9,253 bases of DNA, from assembly GCA_012797825.1 (NCBI GenBank), contig JAAZOI010000146.1, positions 1 through 9,253 on the forward strand, given 5' to 3'. Source of the stretch: Eubacteriaceae bacterium. GTDB lineage: Bacteria; Bacillota; Clostridia; Eubacteriales; UBA1433. The notes beneath the pieces were generated by a model. The model searched no databases. It saw nothing but the letters and a program-made list of their open reading frames with translations, and had not been told where the DNA came from. Position 1 is the stretch's first letter. Every line of letters begins with the position of its first letter. Of this stretch, positions 5,962 to 9,253 are shown in pieces. A program made the translations under genes and the position numbers.

Positions 5962-7101
5962 ATGATATATAATTTATGCGCAACATGCACTTTCGGACTT
6001 GAAAGCGTTCTTAGAAATGAGATATGGAATTTAGGTTTTAAAGTTGATAATACTTCTGATGGAAAAGTATATTTTAAGACTGATAATTTAGGTATTGCCA
6101 AAGCTAATTTATATCTTCGCACTGCCGACAGGGTTTTATTGCTTGTCGGCGAATTTAATGCAGATAGTTTTGATATGCTTTATGATAATACCGCCGCTTT
6201 GGAGTTTGAAAAATTTATCCCTGCAGACGGAAAATTTGATATTCATAAAGTAAGCAGTGTAAAATCAACTCTTGCAAGCAAGTCAGATTGCCAGGCAGTT
6301 ATTAAAAAAGCTGTCGCGGAAAGACTTAAAAAGATGCATTCAGTATCAGATCTTCCGGAGAGCGGAGCGGACTTTTCAATTTACGTTTCAATAAAAAATG
6401 ATATCGTTCAGATATTAATAAATACTTCGGGACCAGGACTTAACAAGCGGGGATACAGGGCAGTTGGTAACGAAGCGCCGCTTAAAGAAACCCTTGCCGC
6501 GGCAATGGTGCTTTTATCGGATTACAGCGCGGAAAAGACGCTTGCGGACGTGATGTGCGGCTCGGGAACTATTTTAATAGAAGCTGCTATGATAATGAAA
6601 AACATAGCCCCCGGCATCAACAGAAGTTTCGCATGCGAAAAATGGAATGATGATTTTTTTGAGTGCTTTAAAAGCGCAAGAGAAGAAGCTAAAAGAAATG
6701 TTACAGATATAACGCTTAGGATCTTAGGAAGCGATATTGATTATTTCAGCATAAAACAAGCCAAAGAAAACGCTGAAAAAGCAGGTGTGGGTGACTGTAT
6801 ATCTTTTCAAAAACTCGATTTAAAAGATTTTTCATCCAAGAAAAAATGCGGCGTTATAATAAGCAACGCGCCGTACGGCATGAGAACAGGCGGACACGAA
6901 GTTCTGCGGACATATAAAGATTTGGGTATTGTATATAGAAATTTAAACGAATGGTCGGCTTTTATTTTATGCGGTCATGAAAATTTCGAAAAAGCTTTCG
7001 GGCAAAGAAGCGCAAAAAACCGCAAGCTTTATAACGGCGGAATTAAAACATACTTTTATTCATATTATCCGAAAGACGGCTGCGGAAATGAAAATAAGTG
7101 A
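5962..7101 (+). CDS. THUMP-domain class I SAM-dependent RNA methyltransferase (RlmL/YpsC-like)
   Basis: A probable RNA guanine-N2 methyltransferase of the RlmL N-terminal-half / YpsC group, acting on 23S rRNA or tRNA. It is 379 aa, normal for stand-alone Firmicutes members. An N-terminal ferredoxin-like segment (about 1-60) and a THUMP RNA-binding domain (about 60-155) precede the Rossmann-fold catalytic domain (about 165-370). Landmarks are GLNKRGYR (159-166), the linker APLKETLAAAM (172-182), SAM motif I ADVMCGSGTILIEAA (195-209) and the acidic GSDID (256-260). The catalytic motif, normally NPPY, reads NAPY (302-305, followed by GMR). The start is 10 bp after the protease stop, with only a weak GGATG-like site, suggesting translational coupling. 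Exact target base is not assignable. Confidence 0.92.
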   Translation: MIYNLCATCTFGLESVLRNEIWNLGFKVDNTSDGKVYFKTDNLGIAKANLYLRTADRVLLLVGEFNADSFDMLYDNTAALEFEKFIPADGKFDIHKVSSVKSTLASKSDCQAVIKKAVAERLKKMHSVSDLPESGADFSIYVSIKNDIVQILINTSGPGLNKRGYRAVGNEAPLKETLAAAMVLLSDYSAEKTLADVMCGSGTILIEAAMIMKNIAPGINRSFACEKWNDDFFECFKSAREEAKRNVTDITLRILGSDIDYFSIKQAKENAEKAGVGDCISFQKLDLKDFSSKKKCGVIISNAPYGMRTGGHEVLRTYKDLGIVYRNLNEWSAFILCGHENFEKAFGQRSAKNRKLYNGGIKTYFYSYYPKDGCGNENK

Positions 7102-7945
7102 AGCTTTAAAACAAGGAGTCGATATTTTAAGCAAAGGCAAAAGTGAAATTAATATGCCTTTGCTTGACGCACAAATAATATTATGCCATGTTACTGATAG
7201 AGATAAAGCATACCTTATTGCTCACAGCGATGAGATATTAACCGAGCTTGGACGGGATGAATTTTTTGATTATATCAATAAACGTGCTTCAGGCTGCCCT
7301 ATAGCATATTTAACAGGCAAAAAAGAGTTTATGGGACTTGAGTTTTTTGTCGATGAAAATGTACTTATACCAAGAGACGATACCGAAATTCTTGTAAACT
7401 GCGTTTTGGATTTTGCAAAGCAATATAAAAACCCGAAAATATTAAATATCGGCGTTGGCAGCGGATGCATAGAAGTTGCGATTGCTCATTACAACACAGA
7501 TGCAGAAATAACAGGCATAGAAAAATACGATAGAGCGATTTGTATCGCGCAGAAAAATATTGACAGATATTCACTGGGTGAAAGAATAAGATTAATAAAG
7601 TCGGATATGTTTGACGGGCTTGATAATAACGAACATTTTGATATTATATGCTCTAACCCGCCTTATATTACAAAAGATGAAATGGAAAGCTTGAGCATTG
7701 ACGTTTTAGAATTTGAGCCTTATACTGCGCTTTACGGCGGAGAAGACGGACTTGATTTTTATAAAATCATAGCAAGCCAAGCAAAAGAGTATCTTAACTC
7801 AAATGGTCTTATAGCAGTTGAGATAGGATATGCGCAAAAAGAGAGCGTATGCGATATTTTTATAAAAAAGGGATACGAAAATATTACCTGCCATAAAGAC
7901 TTAAGCGGTTATGACAGGGTTGTAACAGCTCAGTACATAAAATAA
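7088..7945 (+). CDS. prmC: Peptide chain release factor N5-glutamine methyltransferase
   Basis: PrmC methylates the glutamine of the GGQ motif in release factors RF1 and RF2. I place the start at the ATG at 7088, giving 285 aa, the normal family length with the expected MKISEALKQG beginning. The reading frame stays open upstream to an ATG at 6977, but that 37-codon extension lies inside the preceding gene and does not resemble PrmC. An N-terminal helical domain (about 1-75) leads to the hinge IPRDDTEILV (94-103; often RPDTE). SAM motif I is LNIGVGSGCIEVA (119-131, with Asn120 where Asp or Glu is usual), acidic Glu145 ends beta-2, and the catalytic signature SNPPYI is intact (189-194). It overlaps the upstream gene by 14 nt, implying coupled translation, and ends at an intrinsic terminator. 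Confidence 0.95.
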   Translation: MKISEALKQGVDILSKGKSEINMPLLDAQIILCHVTDRDKAYLIAHSDEILTELGRDEFFDYINKRASGCPIAYLTGKKEFMGLEFFVDENVLIPRDDTEILVNCVLDFAKQYKNPKILNIGVGSGCIEVAIAHYNTDAEITGIEKYDRAICIAQKNIDRYSLGERIRLIKSDMFDGLDNNEHFDIICSNPPYITKDEMESLSIDVLEFEPYTALYGGEDGLDFYKIIASQAKEYLNSNGLIAVEIGYAQKESVCDIFIKKGYENITCHKDLSGYDRVVTAQYIK

Positions 7946-7969
7946 AAACAGACTTATGTCTGTTTTTTT
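7944..7969. terminator. Bidirectional intrinsic terminator between prmC and ridA
   Basis: AAAAACAGAC (7944-7953), TTAT loop, GTCTGTTTTT (7958-7967), then more T. It starts within the prmC stop codon and ends just before the ridA stop codon. The A run gives a T-tract on the minus strand too, so it can end both convergent transcripts. Confidence 0.88.
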
Positions 7970-7970
7970 A

Positions 7971-8351
7971 TCAGCATTTTACCGCTATCGCTTCTATTTC
8001 TACAAGACCGCCTATCGGAAGCGCGGCTACTTGATATGCCGCTCTTGCAGGATAGGATGAAGTAAAATACTCTTTATATACCTTATTTACTTCAACAAAA
8101 TCGCCTATATCATTTAACAGCACTGTGGTTTTTACCACATCATCATAAGAATATCCTGCTTCTTTTAATATTTCTCCCATATTTTTAAGCGCCTGATGCG
8201 CCTGCTCAATAACGCCGCCTTCCACAAGTTTTGATACAGCAGGGTCTATACCCAATTGACCTGAAATATATAGGATATTTTCCGCAAGCACCGCCTGAGA
8301 ATAAGGTCCCACTGCTTTTGGCGCAAGTTCTGTATTAATTATTTTTTTCAT
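7971..8351 (-). CDS. ridA: RidA-family reactive intermediate (enamine/imine) deaminase
   Basis: RidA hydrolyses reactive enamine and imine products of PLP enzymes, such as 2-aminoacrylate from serine or threonine dehydratase, to the keto acid and ammonia, protecting other PLP enzymes. It is 126 aa, the standard length, and forms a homotrimer in this family. Conserved features are AVGPYSQA (13-20, Tyr17), YISGQLGIDP (28-37, Ser30), the PARAAYQVAALP segment with the key Arg103, and Glu120 in VEIEAIA. The cysteine that often follows the arginine (Cys107 in E. coli numbering) is absent, which is common in the family. GAGG lies 5 nt upstream of the ATG. It is 19 bp downstream of the murI-like gene, so the two are probably one transcript. 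Confidence 0.96.
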   Translation of the reverse strand: MKKIINTELAPKAVGPYSQAVLAENILYISGQLGIDPAVSKLVEGGVIEQAHQALKNMGEILKEAGYSYDDVVKTTVLLNDIGDFVEVNKVYKEYFTSSYPARAAYQVAALPIGGLVEIEAIAVKC

Positions 8352-8370
8352 AATTACCTCTTTATATATT

Positions 8371-9162
8371 TTAATCTCCCGGCATTAGCTTAACTTCTTC
8401 AAGCTTTGTAAACTTCAAATCGAGTCGTTTTATACTCGCCACATACTCAAGCATGTCCGCAGTCGTGTAAAGGTGAGTGAATTTCCCGTTTTCCTTTTTG
8501 TTGTCCATATTATTGCGTATCAAATATTTTTTAAGTTCTTTAACTTGTCTTTCCGCCGGGTCTATTAATTTAAGCGAAGGATACATGCTTTTTATCTCGT
8601 TTTCTATTATAGGAAAATGACTGCATCCAAGTATTAAAGTTTTTACATTTTGTTTATATATAGGGTCAATGCATTCTTTTATAAGCTCATATAAAAGCAA
8701 AATGTTTTCCATCTGGCTGTTTATTACTTTAGGAAGCCTGCTTGAATCGTTTGATATAAGCTCAATGTCGGGGTTTATTTTTTCCATCGTATAATCATAT
8801 ACGCCGCTTTTTACAGTCGCTACTGTCGCAATAAGCCCTATTTTTTTGTCTTCCGCTTCTTCCGCCGCCTGCATGCATCCGTATTTTACTATGCTGAAAA
8901 GCGGCACAGTCGCTTTAAGGCTTTCTATTTGGGATGATACGGTATTGCACGCTATCGCTATGGCTTTTACATTTTTATATTCCAAAAATTTTATTATTTT
9001 ATTTGCGTATTCCCTTATTTCCTCATATGTACGGTTGCCGTAAGGCATGCGCAGTGAATCGCCGAAGTATATAATATTTTCATTGGGCAGAATTTTTTGT
9101 ATTTGTTTCACCGCAGTAAGCCCGCCCACTCCCGAATCCAGAACTCCTATCGCTCTTTGCAT
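8371..9162 (-). CDS. murI: Glutamate racemase (MurI-like)
   Basis: Glutamate racemase makes D-glutamate for peptidoglycan by a cofactor-independent two-cysteine mechanism. It is 263 aa, a normal length. The N-terminal GVLDSGVGG (6-14) supplies Asp9 and Ser10, followed by GDSLRMPYG (34-42), the first catalytic cysteine in ACNT (Cys72), the SAM-like substrate loop TVAT (113-116) and the second catalytic cysteine in GCSHFP (Cys180, with His182). Compared with typical MurI from memory, the proline-rich stretch after Thr84 and the CPLFVPLVE-like loop near 137-150 are altered (here SNDSSRLPKVIN), so it is a divergent member. Other amino-acid racemase specificity (aspartate) is possible but less likely. 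AAGGAG lies 7 nt before the ATG. Confidence 0.9.
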   Translation of the reverse strand: MQRAIGVLDSGVGGLTAVKQIQKILPNENIIYFGDSLRMPYGNRTYEEIREYANKIIKFLEYKNVKAIAIACNTVSSQIESLKATVPLFSIVKYGCMQAAEEAEDKKIGLIATVATVKSGVYDYTMEKINPDIELISNDSSRLPKVINSQMENILLLYELIKECIDPIYKQNVKTLILGCSHFPIIENEIKSMYPSLKLIDPAERQVKELKKYLIRNNMDNKKENGKFTHLYTTADMLEYVASIKRLDLKFTKLEEVKLMPGD

Positions 9163-9197
9163 ATATTGTCTCCTTAATATTATGTATAGATGCTTTT

Positions 9198-9203
9198 ATT
9201 ATA
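9198..9203 (-). promoter_or_regulatory. Probable -10 of the murI-ridA operon promoter
   Basis: A perfect TATAAT on the minus strand lies 35 bp before the murI start codon. The hexamer 17 nt upstream (TTTTAA, 9226-9221) is a poor -35. No other signal or gene is visible in 9163-9253. Confidence 0.5.
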
Positions 9204-9253
9204 ATACAGATAATTTATTTTTAAAATAAGCATTTTCATAAATAAAATCTACA

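Noticed and set aside
5703..6122. Minus-strand open frame across the protease/RNA methyltransferase junction.
   Set aside because: It is antisense to two clearly conserved genes and has no start signal.
6977..7087. An upstream ATG that would lengthen prmC by 37 residues.
   Set aside because: The extension lies within the coding sequence of the RNA methyltransferase, lacks PrmC similarity and would give an overlong N terminus. The ATG at 7088 gives the standard length.

Overview
This window looks like an ordinary chromosomal segment from an AT-rich, low-GC Gram-positive bacterium, most likely a member of the Clostridia. The evidence is a tyrosine T-box leader in front of tyrS, strong AGGAGG-type ribosome binding sites, AT-rich codon use, a single-membrane-anchor CtpA/CtpB-type protease, a stand-alone THUMP RNA methyltransferase and a FeoA/FeoB pair followed by a small third gene. 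UGA is used as a stop in several genes, so the genetic code appears standard. I see no transposase, phage gene, CRISPR array, rRNA or tRNA.

Region 1 (1-3117) is an iron and metal locus. On the minus strand, feoA (2008-2247) and feoB (20-2011) overlap by 4 nt and are followed by the first codons of a small gene (start at 16) that runs off the window. Facing away from them, on the plus strand, are a short DtxR/MntR-type metalloregulator (2379-2756) and a small membrane-anchored protein of unknown function (2780-3091). The spacer between the two arms holds back-to-back promoters and two 20-bp inverted repeats with identical outer arms (2263-2282 and 2302-2321). These sit at and just downstream of the feoA promoter and are good operator candidates for the neighbouring regulator.

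Region 2 (3087-4603) is tyrS on the minus strand. It has a consensus promoter and a complete T-box leader (specifier UAC, T-box UGGU, terminator with U-tract). tyrS shares a perfect bidirectional terminator hairpin with the convergent metal-regulator operon.

Region 3 (4734-7969) is a plus-strand operon of three tightly packed genes: an S41 carboxyl-terminal processing protease, a THUMP-domain RNA methyltransferase and prmC, the release-factor glutamine methyltransferase. It ends in a second bidirectional hairpin.

Region 4 (7971-9203) is a minus-strand pair, murI-like glutamate racemase then ridA, preceded by a probable promoter at the right edge.

The only stretch over 300 bases without a gene is 4351-4733. 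It is explained by the tyrS T-box leader and promoter plus the leader of the protease operon. I found no clear evidence of an undescribed system. The most interesting points are the paired operators next to a regulator with a mixed Mn/Fe-type ligand set, a possible second start inside the small membrane protein, and an altered NPPY motif in the RNA methyltransferase.
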